Assembly (NCBI RefSeq): GCF_002007645.1
Contig: NZ_CP019791.1
Coordinates: 2,968,593 to 3,032,592, forward strand
Source: Anaerohalosphaera lusitana
GTDB lineage: Bacteria; Planctomycetota; Phycisphaerae; Sedimentisphaerales; Anaerohalosphaeraceae
Length of the DNA stretch: 64,000 nucleotides
Direction: 5' to 3'
Shown: positions 25,794 through 34,073 of the stretch, piece after piece
Position numbering within the stretch: position 1 is the stretch's first letter
How the letters are laid out: the number at the start of each line of letters is the position of its first letter
Position numbers and translations under genes: made by a program
The notes under the pieces: model-generated
Databases searched by the model: none
What the model saw: the letters and a program-made list of their open reading frames with translations, nothing else
Told to the model about the DNA's origin: nothing

Positions 25794-26487
25794 TTTGCAC
25801 TCCATTATACGGCACATTAATTCTCGTGAAGATAGCCCACCGCAAGACAAATGTCAAGCAGTACGTTATCTCAGTCGGCAGTTTAGGCCCGAAAACTGCA
25901 ATATTATGACTGCCGCACCCACTGCCGAAATGCCTGTCCGCACATGATTCATCTCAATTTTCCGATCCAGGGATTCTGCTGCCAGCGTGAATGATGTGAG
26001 AAGCTGTAAACTTTTAAATTCAAAAAACCAGGCAGAATTCCCGATTTCTAGGCAAAAAACGAAGTTTTTGCTGCTTGAGTTGGGTTTTGTTGGCGAAATT
26101 GAAATATGGGAATTGTCAAGTGATACTTACTACTACTAGATAATAAGGACGATACCGTATGCCAAAAGTTTTTTTGTATTTCGAGCAAATATCTCTTGCA
26201 AGTACCTGACAATTTTGGATAATACCGCCCTAAGTACATTAGTGACTCTTGCATGCCTAATAGTATAAGCCGAAAAGAATAAGAAAGCTATTTTATGATT
26301 TATTTTGCTTTTTTTCGGCAATTTCTCTTGCGTATTGTGAACTTTTAACAGTAAATAGAGTATGAAGACATAAAGAGCACAGAGAGGTCGGGTTGAATTA
26401 CAACTTAACCCGCTCTTAATGAACTTAAAAAGCATGTACTCAAATAGGCGATCAAGCATTTTTATAACTTTAATACGGAGATGACAA
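25794..26487. other. AT-rich divergent intergenic region at the GC-skew switch, candidate origin region
   Basis: This 694-bp region separates leftward STAS/HATPase/amidase genes from rightward rrf2/mazG and holds no credible gene. Hand counts of 60-nt blocks show the plus strand going from C-rich (25441-25500: 18 C, 10 G) through near balance (26581-26640: 15 C, 13 G) to G-rich (26941-27000: 14 C, 22 G). TTTGGATAA near 26215 differs from a reverse DnaA box (TGTGGATAA) by one base, but there is no cluster of boxes. It is therefore a candidate origin by position and skew, not by box content. Promoters of both flanking operons must also lie here. Confidence 0.4.
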
Positions 26488-26886
26488 ATGAAGATTAGCA
26501 GATCGACAGGTTACGCACTGGTAGCTGTGGGCTACATCGCCCAGAATTACAAAGACGGCGCAGTATTGGCTGCAAGAGTTTCTAAGGAATATGACATTCC
26601 GCTGGAATACCTGCTGAAGATCCTCCAGCAGCTTGTACGTGCAAACGTACTGAGAAGTAAGAGAGGCCCACGCGGCGGTTTCTTCCTGGCACGCCCTGCT
26701 GAGGAAATCACGCTGCTGCAGATCATTGAAGCCGTTGACGGCCCGATGATCAGCCACCTGCACCTTGCAGAACAGACAAACAACGCTCCTTTCAGCATCA
26801 AGATGGAAGAAGTATGCAGAAATGCTACAGAGCAGGTTAAGGAAATCTTCGGCAGTGCTAAGCTTTCTGATCTTCTTAAGGGCTAA
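26488..26886 (+). CDS. Rrf2-family transcriptional regulator
   Basis: The protein has 132 residues. The winged-helix domain begins MKISRSTGYALVAVGYIAQN and has the family pattern YDIPLEYLLKILQQLVRANVL followed by SKRGPRGGFFLARP. IscR/NsrR-type proteins bind an Fe-S cluster through three Cys near residues 92-106; here only one Cys (EVCRNA) is present, so a classical cluster is unlikely. A CGGAGATGACAA ribosome binding site precedes the start. The MazG-like gene follows after 11 bp, making an operon. Confidence 0.9.
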   Translation: MKISRSTGYALVAVGYIAQNYKDGAVLAARVSKEYDIPLEYLLKILQQLVRANVLRSKRGPRGGFFLARPAEEITLLQIIEAVDGPMISHLHLAEQTNNAPFSIKMEEVCRNATEQVKEIFGSAKLSDLLKG

Positions 26887-26897
26887 GCTGAGAAGAT

Positions 26898-27164
26898 ATG
26901 GAAATAAAGCAGTTTCAGGAATGGATCAGCAACAAGTACGAGCAACGAGACCTGGAGCGCGGAACGCCGGCCACTTTCATGTGGTTCGTTGAGGAAGTGG
27001 GCGAGCTTGCAACCGCGCTTGCAGAGGATGACTTTGAAAACAAGCAGGAAGAATTCGCAGACGTATTAGCATGGCTTTGCACACTGGCCAATATAAACGG
27101 TATTGACCTGGACAAGGCGTGCACAAAGAAATACGTTGAGAATGATATCGAAGGCTTTAAGTAA
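26898..27164 (+). CDS. MazG-like nucleotide pyrophosphohydrolase
   Basis: The protein has 88 residues. It has the single-domain MazG-like pattern WFVEEVGELATALA ... EEFADVLAWL, with the EExxE and ExxD acidic residues that bind magnesium. It probably hydrolyses noncanonical or excess NTPs to NMP and pyrophosphate. It is downstream of the Rrf2 gene and ends just before a terminator. Confidence 0.9.
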   Translation: MEIKQFQEWISNKYEQRDLERGTPATFMWFVEEVGELATALAEDDFENKQEEFADVLAWLCTLANINGIDLDKACTKKYVENDIEGFK

Positions 27165-27182
27165 AAGCCGGCGAATTTACAA

Positions 27183-27213
27183 GGTGGGTCTCTTTGGAGC
27201 CCCGCCTTTTTTT
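27183..27213 (+). terminator. Rho-independent terminator behind rrf2-mazG
   Basis: GGTGGGTCTC and GAGCCCCGCC form a ten-position stem (one mismatch, one G-U) around TTTG, followed by seven T residues. It begins 19 bp after the mazG stop codon. Confidence 0.85.
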
Positions 27214-27265
27214 GGGTTCATCACGGAACAATGTGGAACATTCAACTGTGCTGTCGCAGTATTAA

Positions 27266-27646
27266 GAAACTGTTTCAAAACTCAGATTTGTCTTTCGGGG
27301 GTCCTTTTTCCGTTCGGCTGTGTTGGTGAGTTGTTTTGGTGGTTGGGCCGGGGCAGAATTTAACAGCCGCGCCTCCGACGTACTTGCCGTAGGGTCCATT
27401 CTCGGCGGACTTTTTTATAAATATTATGCGGCTGGTGGGTGCGGGAAATGGTCGTGGTGTTGGGACGTTGAGTTGGTTGGCTGAAGTTTTGTGATGATCT
27501 TTTGTTCGGGCTTGACAGTTTGGGATGTACAGGTGGGCTTCAACCATGGTGCTGCAGAGCGGGCCCAAACATGCCACCAAGATGTAAGTCATTGATGAGA
27601 AAGCATTTACGAGCAATAAAAAGGTGTCTGACCCTTTTTATTTACA
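27266..27646 (-). repeat. 360-bp repeat, copy C (full length, minus orientation)
   Basis: Read on the minus strand, it runs from TAAATAAAAAGGGTCAGACA (27646) through CACCATGGTTGAAGCCCACC and CCGAGAATGGACCC to TTTTGAAACAGTTTC (27266). The protein-like frame is open throughout and ends KDKSEF. It also contains AENGPYGKYVGGAAVKFC. It is preceded on the minus strand by a second, truncated copy. Confidence 0.7.
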
Positions 27647-27870
27647 CGGCGGACTATGAAATTATGCGGCTGGTGTGTGCGGTAGATGGTCGGGGTTGTT
27701 GGGACGTTGATTTGGTTGGCTGATGTTTTGTGATGATCTTTCGTTTGGGATGTACAGGTGGGCTTCAACCATGGTGCTACAGAGCGGGCCCAAACATGAC
27801 ACCAAAATGTAAATCATTGTTAAAAAAGCATTTACGAGCAATAAAAGGTGTCTGACCCTTTTTATTTACA
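27647..27870 (-). repeat. 360-bp repeat, copy D (5' part, tandem to copy C)
   Basis: The copy has the REP start, the ATGGTTGAAGCCCACCTGTA section and CACCAGCCGCATAATTTCAT, then stops at TAGTCCGCCG where copy C begins. The remaining gene-free bases between the terminator at 27213 and the IS1595 element are accounted for by copies C and D. Confidence 0.65.
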
Positions 27871-27985
27871 CTACGGCCGATCTTTTCGCCATTAAGAAAA
27901 ATATGCGTTTTGGTCTTTTCCTTGTCCAATGTGCATGCTTCAATCGTGGTTCCATCTGTAAAGCAGGCACAGAGATATTCATCAA

Positions 27986-28735
27986 GGTTCAAGGGAAGAT
28001 AACTTGACTGTAGATGGCGTTAAGTTATTATCCCACAATGATTAACAAGTACAAAAAGCGTTCAAAAATTTCGGAGGCCAAATTCCGGCAGATCGTAAAG
28101 CTGTTCGCCCTGGATATCGAGGCCACCAAAATTGCTGAGCTGACTGGTCTTTCGAGAAAGACCATCAACACGATTCTTTACAAAATTCGAATACGGATCG
28201 CCGAATACTGTCAGCAGCAAAGTCCGTTTGACGTCGGCGAGATTGAGATCGACGAAAGCTATTTCGGAGCCCGAAGGGTGCGTGGCGTTCGAGGCCGTGG
28301 TGCTAAGGGCAAGCACATTGTCTTCGGCCTGATCAAACGCGGCGGCAAGGTCTACACGCAGGTGGTCAGAAACTGCTCTAAAAGCACGCTGATGCCCATT
28401 ATAAAGCAAAAGGTTGATAAGGATTCGATCGTGTACACCGATGGTTTCAAAACCTATGACGGCCTGGTTGACTTTGGCTACAAGAAGCACTATCGCGTCA
28501 AACATGGTGAAAACGAATTTGCTGAAGGCCACAATCACATTAACGGAATTGAGAACTTCTGGGCGATTGCCAAAGGTCGGCTCAACAAGTTTCGAGGAAT
28601 CAGCAAAGGTACCTTTGCTCTGCACCTGAAAGAATGTGAATTTAGATTTAACCATCGACACGATAACCTGTACAAGTTACTGTTAAAAATACTCAGAAAG
28701 AACCCAATTTAATCCAAGTTATCTTCCCTTGAACC
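27986..28735 (+). mobile_element. IS1595-family insertion sequence, complete
   Basis: The 750-bp element has perfect 21-bp inverted ends opening GGTTCAAGGGAAGATAACTT (27986 onward, and inward from 28735). An 8-bp target duplication, TTCATCAA, flanks it (27978-27985 and 28736-28743), as expected for this family. Both ends and the transposase are intact, so insertion was probably recent. Confidence 0.92.
28014..28712 (+). CDS. IS1595-family (ISXO2-like) transposase
   Basis: The protein has 232 residues from ATG 28014; ATG 28038 is an alternative start. An N-terminal helix-turn-helix (IEATKIAELTGLSRKTINTIL) precedes the ISXO2-like DDE core, with GEIEIDESYFGARRVRG, VYTDGFKTYDGLVDFGYKKH and HINGIENFWAIAKGRL. 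This spacing is typical of IS1595 transposases without the zinc-ribbon extension. Confidence 0.92.
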   Translation: MALSYYPTMINKYKKRSKISEAKFRQIVKLFALDIEATKIAELTGLSRKTINTILYKIRIRIAEYCQQQSPFDVGEIEIDESYFGARRVRGVRGRGAKGKHIVFGLIKRGGKVYTQVVRNCSKSTLMPIIKQKVDKDSIVYTDGFKTYDGLVDFGYKKHYRVKHGENEFAEGHNHINGIENFWAIAKGRLNKFRGISKGTFALHLKECEFRFNHRHDNLYKLLLKILRKNPI

Positions 28736-29052
28736 TTCATCAAAATAACTTTCTATGTCCGGGGTTCCTGACAGACGCGCCAAGATGGCCGCATGCCTTC
28801 TTTTTTCCGTCAAGGTTAAACTCAGCCGTTCTCAAAGCGTGGCTGTATGAGGATTCTCTGTTAACCTGCAAATCTTTGAGTGACTGAATGACTGACGGGA
28901 TAGGGTTCAGTTTATGCTGTTCCATGAATCGCTTGGTAAGGTAGTTTCTAACCTGGTCAACTAAGCTATCGCGACCGACCAGCCCTACATGTGTCTGGAG
29001 ATTTGTTAATTCCATATTATCCTTGGTCAGCACTGAAATCTTGACAACAACT

Positions 29053-29469
29053 TCAACTGGACTCCTTCAATTCACCCGTTTCGCTTTGCTCCGTTTTTTC
29101 TCTGCCAACAACTATTCCCGGAGTAAAGACAAAGATGCTCTCGCCGTCTAAGTCAAGTCGCCTTACCGCGCCACTGTGTTTTTTGGCTTTTATCTCCCAG
29201 CCTTTTTTATCATCTATTAACTGCATTTTGTCGTTAAATAATTTTGTCACAGGGGTCGCCACAATATTGCTTTTTATAATTTTTTCTAGTCTCAAAAATA
29301 TGCCAATGACAGCGAGCGAATATCCGACAATAAAATAAGAAACTTCTTTTATTATCGGGTTAAGTAAACACCCAACTATCAACAAGATAGTCGCATACAA
29401 TTTCATATTTACAAATCTTTTCGGAAACAGTTTCTTGTATACTTTGTCACTATCCACTTGCTGCTCCAA
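29053..29469 (-). CDS. Small membrane protein, possible immunity protein of a lost Rhs tip
   Basis: The protein has 138 residues, with two predicted membrane helices at about 23-45 (MKLYATILLIVGCLLNPI) and 47-60 (YFIVGYSLAVIGIFL), followed by a soluble C-terminal part. GGAGCAGCAAG overlaps the start region. It lies about 140 bp downstream of an Rhs core remnant on the same strand, the position an immunity gene takes in the other cassettes. There is no recognised domain. Confidence 0.5.
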   Translation of the reverse strand: MEQQVDSDKVYKKLFPKRFVNMKLYATILLIVGCLLNPIIKEVSYFIVGYSLAVIGIFLRLEKIIKSNIVATPVTKLFNDKMQLIDDKKGWEIKAKKHSGAVRRLDLDGESIFVFTPGIVVGREKTEQSETGELKESS

Positions 29470-29607
29470 TAAATTACATCCAGAGAAATGGGGCCCATCT
29501 GCTTACAGCTTCAATAAGTGCGACTGTTGCTGATACTGCTATCACGTAACATTTTGCTCTCGAAAATCAGCAAAGCCGCAAGTAAACGTCACACCTAATT
29601 AAAAGAT

Positions 29608-29712
29608 TTCGAAGAGCCGCCGTCTAGTATATACAGGTATCGTCTGTATACAAGTACGGATTTGCGGTTTTCGGGGCATCCTGGGTGATGTCGTCGGTGG
29701 TGTGGGTGGTTG
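29608..29712 (-). pseudogene. Rhs core remnant
   Basis: Read on the minus strand, it gives DDITQDAPKTANPYLYT, close to residues 85-101 of the Rhs frame in cassette 2. It then breaks up at ILDGGSS and a stop. The toxin tip is missing. The remainder of 29470-29808 holds only this remnant and a hairpin. Confidence 0.7.
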
Positions 29713-29751
29713 GGTTTGCGAAAGCAGGCTTGATCTGAGTGAATTGGATAA

Positions 29752-29785
29752 GGGGCGGCTGAGTTGGATCGGCCGCCCCTTTTTA
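29752..29785. terminator. Hairpin behind amt, possible bidirectional terminator
   Basis: GGGGCGGC (29752-29759) pairs perfectly with GCCGCCCC (29772-29779). The T-run (TTTTTATAT) is on the plus-strand side; on the minus strand, where amt ends 30 bp away, only TTATCC follows. It could act in either direction. Confidence 0.55.
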
Positions 29786-29808
29786 TATCATGTCTGGTTC
29801 AGTTTAGG

Positions 29809-31155
29809 TCAGGCGCTGCTGAATATCTGGAAGCCGCCGTAGGATTCCATGCCGTGTTCGGCAATGTCGAGGCCCTCGAGTTCGTGCTTATCGTTGACCC
29901 TGAGGCCGATGGTTACGTCTATTAGCTTGAAGACGAGTCCCATCGAGACGAGTACGAAGACGGCTACGGCAGCGACGCCGGCGGCCTGTATCAGGAGCTG
30001 TGCAGGGCTTCCGCCGTAGGCCAGGCCGTTTTTGGCGAGTCCGAGAGCGGATTTGCCGAATATGCCGACAGCCAGGGTGCCCCAGATGCCGCAGAGGCCG
30101 TGCACGGGGAACGCGCCTACAGGGTCGTCTACCATGAACCGGTCGAGCAGTTCGACGCCGCGTACGACGATCCAGCCGCCTATTCCGCCTATGACCATTG
30201 CGGCCCAGGGTTCGATATAAGCACAGGGTGCGGTTACGGAGACGAGACCGGCGAGAGCTCCGTTCATGGCCATGGAGAGGTCGGGCTTGCCGAAGCGTTT
30301 CCATACGGTGACCATGGAGATGACCCCGCCCATTGCGGCGGCGAGGTTGGTATTAATGGCGACGCGACCGATGAGGGAGCCGTCACCAACTGCGAGGGTC
30401 GAAGCACAATTGAAGCCGAACCAGCCGAACCAGAGGATGAAAACGCCAAGAGCGGCGAGCGGAATGCTGTGGGCATAGATGACCTTTGGCTTTCCGTCGG
30501 CTCCGTATTTTCCGTTTCGCGGTTTGAGTAGTATGGTACCGACCAGGGCAGCGACTCCACCGGTGGTGTGGACAACGGCGGAACCGGCGAAGTCGGCGAA
30601 TCCCATCTGGGCCAGCCAGCCGCCGCCCCACACCCAATGGCCAACGATGGGATAGACCAGGGCAGAAATGATAAAGGAATATACAAGATATGCGGTGAAT
30701 TTCATTCGTTCGGCCATGCCGCCTGCTACGATGGTTGCGGCTGCTCCGCAGAATGCTGCCTGGAAGAGCCAGAAGGCGAATAGCGGCACATCGGCACCGC
30801 TTTGGGCACCTACGAGCATGAAGCCCTTGAGGCCTGAGAAACCGTTTCCGTCGCCGAACATCAGTGCGTAACCAATGATGAAAAAGCCAATTGAAGCCAT
30901 GCAGAAGTCCAGGAAGTTTTTGGTCAATATGTTGCAGGTGTTCTTTGCGCGAATGAAGCCGGCTTCGACCATACCGAAGCCTGCCTGCATGAAGAACACG
31001 AGAAAGGCGCCAAGGAGCACCCAAACCGTGTCGAGGCCGACTTTCAGGTCGGCGATGCTCTGGGCCTGCGATTCGGCTGCCTGGACCGTACCTGCACTGC
31101 AAAGCATAACCGCAGCGAGGATGGGTATTTGCTTTGAGACTTTCTTTTTCACCAT
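29809..31155 (-). CDS. amt: Ammonium transporter (Amt/MEP/Rh family)
   Basis: The protein has 448 residues from the ATG at 31155, behind AGGAAAGGA. A signal peptide (about 1-30) is followed by eleven membrane helices. Family motifs include DTVWVLLGAFLVFFMQAGFG, FADFAGSAVVHTTGGVAALV and DDPVGAFPVHGLCGIWGTLA, which hold the pore His pair. It conducts ammonium across the cytoplasmic membrane. It is second in an operon with an outer-membrane porin under a sigma-54-type promoter. No P-II gene is in the window. Confidence 0.95.
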   Translation of the reverse strand: MVKKKVSKQIPILAAVMLCSAGTVQAAESQAQSIADLKVGLDTVWVLLGAFLVFFMQAGFGMVEAGFIRAKNTCNILTKNFLDFCMASIGFFIIGYALMFGDGNGFSGLKGFMLVGAQSGADVPLFAFWLFQAAFCGAAATIVAGGMAERMKFTAYLVYSFIISALVYPIVGHWVWGGGWLAQMGFADFAGSAVVHTTGGVAALVGTILLKPRNGKYGADGKPKVIYAHSIPLAALGVFILWFGWFGFNCASTLAVGDGSLIGRVAINTNLAAAMGGVISMVTVWKRFGKPDLSMAMNGALAGLVSVTAPCAYIEPWAAMVIGGIGGWIVVRGVELLDRFMVDDPVGAFPVHGLCGIWGTLAVGIFGKSALGLAKNGLAYGGSPAQLLIQAAGVAAVAVFVLVSMGLVFKLIDVTIGLRVNDKHELEGLDIAEHGMESYGGFQIFSSA

Positions 31156-31299
31156 TTTTCCTTTCCTTGTAGTATTGTTTACGAATGCAAACCTGTGAGA
31201 CGGACCGGAGGGAGGTGCTCCGGTCCGAATCAACAGGCACTCGAGAAAATTCTTGTTAATCTATTTGCTCTGCCCTTTTTGTTATAGTTAACGGACTTT

Positions 31300-32061
31300 T
31301 TAAAAGCTGGTGGACAAGCTCAGGCCCGTATAGAAATGATCGCTGGCGGTTCCGAAGGCGTCGGAATCCCTGAGATCGTTGTCGACGAGAGTCACGTAGC
31401 TGATGCTCGGGGTGAAGGTCCAGCCGGTTTCGCCGAGAGCGGTCGGCCAGGCGGCTGAGACGGTCAGGTCGTTGAAGCCCGATTCGGAAACGCCCCAGTA
31501 GCCCTCGTTGTATTCGCTGGAGCCCCAGCCGATAGAGGCGCCGACTTCCATATCGATGCCTTCGATGAAGTTTGCGAAAGATTTGGAAACGCCCGCAGTT
31601 GCGTATGTGCCGCTGACCTCGTCGATATCGTGATAGACGACGATGTACGGATCAAGGGGTGCGTCAAAATCCAGGCCCCAGTAAAGTTCGGTGGTGCCTT
31701 CGATGCCTCCGCCGGAGGGGAAATCGTAATGGATCGCACCGACTGAGAAGCCCACGCCGTCAATGCCGGTGGCGGCTGAATAGTCGAAGTAGTAATCCAC
31801 TTCTGTGAATTCGCCTTCGTTGTCGCTGTAGTCAGTCAGTTCGAGATTGCCCCATACCCCGCCGGTGAAACCTTTGTAACTGACGCTGATGTCCGGCTGA
31901 AAGACGTAGTCGTCGGTTATCAGTTGACCCCGCCAGACATACTTGCTGAAGAATCCGCCAGTGACGTCAAATCCCAGCTCGTCGTCCGCGGCCTGGACGG
32001 TCGACGGAACTATGCCGACAAGCGCCAATGCTAAGATGCTAAAACCAATTGTCCTAACCAT
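31300..32061 (-). CDS. TorF/gcw_chp-family outer-membrane beta-barrel protein
   Basis: The protein has 253 residues. The signal peptide ends at VQAADDE. The mature protein starts DVTGGFFSKYVWRGQ, typical of the TorF / gcw_chp putative porin family, continues with alternating aromatic strands and ends in SLSTSF, with the terminal Phe used for outer-membrane assembly. It is likely to let nitrogen compounds reach the Amt protein encoded 144 bp downstream; this is an inference from operon and promoter. Confidence 0.85.
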   Translation of the reverse strand: MVRTIGFSILALALVGIVPSTVQAADDELGFDVTGGFFSKYVWRGQLITDDYVFQPDISVSYKGFTGGVWGNLELTDYSDNEGEFTEVDYYFDYSAATGIDGVGFSVGAIHYDFPSGGGIEGTTELYWGLDFDAPLDPYIVVYHDIDEVSGTYATAGVSKSFANFIEGIDMEVGASIGWGSSEYNEGYWGVSESGFNDLTVSAAWPTALGETGWTFTPSISYVTLVDNDLRDSDAFGTASDHFYTGLSLSTSF

Positions 32062-32138
32062 TTTTCGTTCTCCTTAAAAAATTGTGGTGCTGCAGATAAA
32101 TAGCGTCACTTTACAGGCCTGTAGACGCGATGGATAAA

Positions 32139-32155
32139 TGCAATTGATGTGCCAG
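32139..32155 (-). promoter_or_regulatory. Sigma-54-type promoter of the porin-amt operon
   Basis: On the minus strand the sequence is CTGGCACATCAATTGCA, with GG and GC exactly 10 nt apart as in the -24/-12 consensus. It lies 80-95 bp ahead of the porin start. Nitrogen-limitation control by an NtrC-type activator would fit the genes, but I did not find clear activator sites. The rest of 32062-32490 holds no gene; the promoter of the next plus-strand gene is not obvious. Confidence 0.7.
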
Positions 32156-32490
32156 AGATTTGAAGAAAAATTTTTAATAAATGTATCATGCTTATTGAAA
32201 AGGACTTACAGTCGAGAAACATTGACCGGGTAAGGTGGCCGTGACCTGGAATGGCCCTACAATTTTGTAACATAGACCGGACCACGCTACATTATTGTGG
32301 CATAGCAATAGCAAAATCGGTAGGTTCTGAGAGGATGTAAGGGTGATCTTAGGTGATGTGTTCCGGCTGGGCAGCGGTATTGATCTGGCGAAATGCGTTC
32401 TTGTTAGCGGCGGGGTCGGTGGGTACAATGTTGCGTTCGTGCGGCTGATTTTAACGGCGAGATTAACTGGGTTTTGATCGAGAGTAAGAT

Positions 32491-33273
32491 ATGCGAGAGT
32501 TTTTGAAGAATATAATGATCGAGGCTGGGCGGGTTGCTTTGGAGCAGAAGCAGCGGCTGGGCGAGGTGAAGGTGGATCGCAAGAGTGAGAAAGACCTGGT
32601 GACCGAGGCGGATGTGGCTGTGGAGGAGTACCTGGTCGGGCAGATCAAGGAGCGGTATCCGGATCATGCGATCGTCGGTGAAGAGACAGGTGAGCATGAG
32701 GGCGGGGAGTATCGGTGGATAATCGATCCGATCGACGGAACGACTTCGTTCGTGCATGATCAGCCGTTCTTCAGTACGTCGGTGGCTGTGGAGAAGGACG
32801 GGGAGACGGTGCTGGGGGCGGTTAATGCGCCGGTGCTGGGGGAGCTGTTTATGGCGGAGAAAGGTAAGGGGGCGACGCTGAACGGTGAGGCGATACACGT
32901 GTCGGATCGGGAGCGACTGATCGACAGTGTGCTTGGGACGGGGTTTGCGTGCGTGAGGCAGAACCTGGAGCATAACAATCTGCCGTACTTTGCGGAGATC
33001 GTGACGAGAATACGCGGGGTGCGACGGTACGGGTCGGCGGCGATGGATCTGTCGTACGTGGCATGCGGTCGGCTGGACGGGTTCTGGGAGCTGAACCTGC
33101 AGATATATGATGTTGCGGCGGGCGTGCTGATCGTGCAGGAAGCGGGCGGGGTTGTCAGTGATTTTGCGGGCGGAGAGGAGGGTCGGCCTTTCGAGACGCT
33201 GGCGACGAACGGGCGGATACATGAGGCTCTGTCGCGGGAGTTGATGGAGGTGCAGATGCGGCCAGGAGACTGA
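32491..33273 (+). CDS. Inositol-monophosphatase-family phosphatase
   Basis: The protein has 260 residues. The magnesium-binding motifs are in order: E66 in VGEETGEHE, WIIDPIDGTTSF (88-99) and, near the C-terminus, the WELNLQIYDVAAGVLIVQEAGG segment with the third metal-binding Asp. It should hydrolyse a sugar or inositol monophosphate (SuhB, CysQ or histidinol-phosphatase-like paralogues are alternatives). Two truncated copies of its 3' end lie downstream. The coding strand is G-rich. Confidence 0.92.
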   Translation: MREFLKNIMIEAGRVALEQKQRLGEVKVDRKSEKDLVTEADVAVEEYLVGQIKERYPDHAIVGEETGEHEGGEYRWIIDPIDGTTSFVHDQPFFSTSVAVEKDGETVLGAVNAPVLGELFMAEKGKGATLNGEAIHVSDRERLIDSVLGTGFACVRQNLEHNNLPYFAEIVTRIRGVRRYGSAAMDLSYVACGRLDGFWELNLQIYDVAAGVLIVQEAGGVVSDFAGGEEGRPFETLATNGRIHEALSRELMEVQMRPGD

Positions 33274-33464
33274 TCCGCCGCAACCACACCTTCCATCTTG
33301 CTGCAAAGGGTTCTAGTTTTATGCACTTTTAATCACGCTCATAATAGGTAAAGGTGTCCGACTCCTTTACCTATTTCAACACACACTCTTACAATCAGCC
33401 TTATCAGCGAAGGTGTCGGACCCCTTGAACTTTCCTCCGGCCTAATAGACGCGATAGATCAAAG

Positions 33465-33481
33465 AGCAACCGATGTGCCAG
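33465..33481 (-). promoter_or_regulatory. Second sigma-54-like motif in a duplicated intergenic segment
   Basis: CTGGCACATCGGTTGCT on the minus strand keeps the GG-N10-GC spacing and is closer to consensus than the one at 32139. Its surroundings (TAGACGCGAT before, CACTACATTATTGTCATA after) are a diverged copy of 32115-32340. On the minus strand it points at no intact porin gene, only at the intergenic region behind the phosphatase gene, so it is likely a relic. Confidence 0.4.
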
Positions 33482-33649
33482 AGAATTGACTAAACTTAAA
33501 AAAACTATATCATCATTACTGGCAACCACTTACGGCCGTAAAGCTTTGCCAGAGCAAAGGGGTTGCGGCTTAGGCTGATCCTACAAATTCGTAATTCAAC
33601 AGTCGCCACACTACATTATTGTCATATGGCAGCGGAAATTGGAAGATAC

Positions 33650-33820
33650 AGAGAGGATTTTGCGGCGGGTGTGCTGATCGTGAAGGAAGCGGGCGGGGTT
33701 GTCAGTGATTTTGCGGGGGGTGAGGAGGGTCAGCCTTTCGAGACGCTGGCGACGAATGGGCGGATACATGAGGTGATGTCGCTGGAGTTGATGAGCGTTA
33801 AGCGGGGGCAGGTTGGTTGA
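33650..33820 (+). pseudogene. Truncated second copy of the phosphatase gene (3' end only)
   Basis: The frame gives FAAGVLIVKEAGGVVSDFAG and continues with EEGQPFETLATNGRIHE, the last 55 or so residues of the 32491-33273 gene with a different C-terminus (MSVKRGQVG). Upstream it joins directly to a copy of the 32115-32340 intergenic segment. An ancestral tandem duplication followed by an internal deletion of about 770 bp explains this. The rest of 33274-34073 is gene-free, with REP-like GGTGTCCGACTCCTTT and GGTGTCGGACCCCTT near 33347 and 33411. Confidence 0.8.
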
Positions 33821-34013
33821 GGTATGGCACAAACGTTTAGTATGCCAAGAGTTTGTAATTGTTTTTTACACTTGAGGATTTAGGGCGATCGTTCTAAGAA
33901 AGAACTTGTGTTATTACGCTGAGAACCATTATTATGGCTGCGTCTTCGGGCAACTTTTGGCTGTTTTGTGCAAGTTACTGTTAGAAGCTACTTCAAAACC
34001 GGAGATAATATTT

Positions 34014-34039
34014 TAGAAGTCATTTCAAAACAGCTTCTA
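34014..34039. repeat. 26-bp palindromic element upstream of the second sulfatase
   Basis: TAGAAGT ... AGCTTCTA frames CATTTCAAAAC. A very similar palindrome is at 42815-42840. Half-units (TAGAAGC or TTAGAAGCCATTTC) lie at 33981, 43499 and 46234. It is 35 bp ahead of the sulfatase start, in a stretch without other features. Confidence 0.5.
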
Positions 34040-34073
34040 TAACTTTTCAAAGAGAAATTTGTCTTGGACTGGT

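Larger units (their letters stand above)
27871..29033 (-). pseudogene. Unidentified gene broken by an IS1595 insertion and a frameshift
   Basis: The N-terminal part is readable from about 29033 (LTKDNMELTNLQTHVGLVGR ...). The frame changes at an A-run near 28800, where DGKKKACG in frame 1 becomes RRHAAILARLSGTPD in frame 2. That second frame continues to ESYFDE at the insertion point. Beyond the element, the frame resumes as EYLCACFTDGTTIEACTLDK ... FLNGEKIGR, then runs into the 360-bp repeat. I do not recognise the family. It lies downstream of a small membrane protein and an Rhs remnant, so it may once have been part of a toxin/immunity cassette. Confidence 0.5.

Noticed and set aside
25794-26487. 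A defined oriC with DnaA boxes
   Set aside because: Only one near-match (TTTGGATAA near 26215) was found, with no cluster and no dnaA, dnaN or gyrB nearby. The origin call rests on skew alone.
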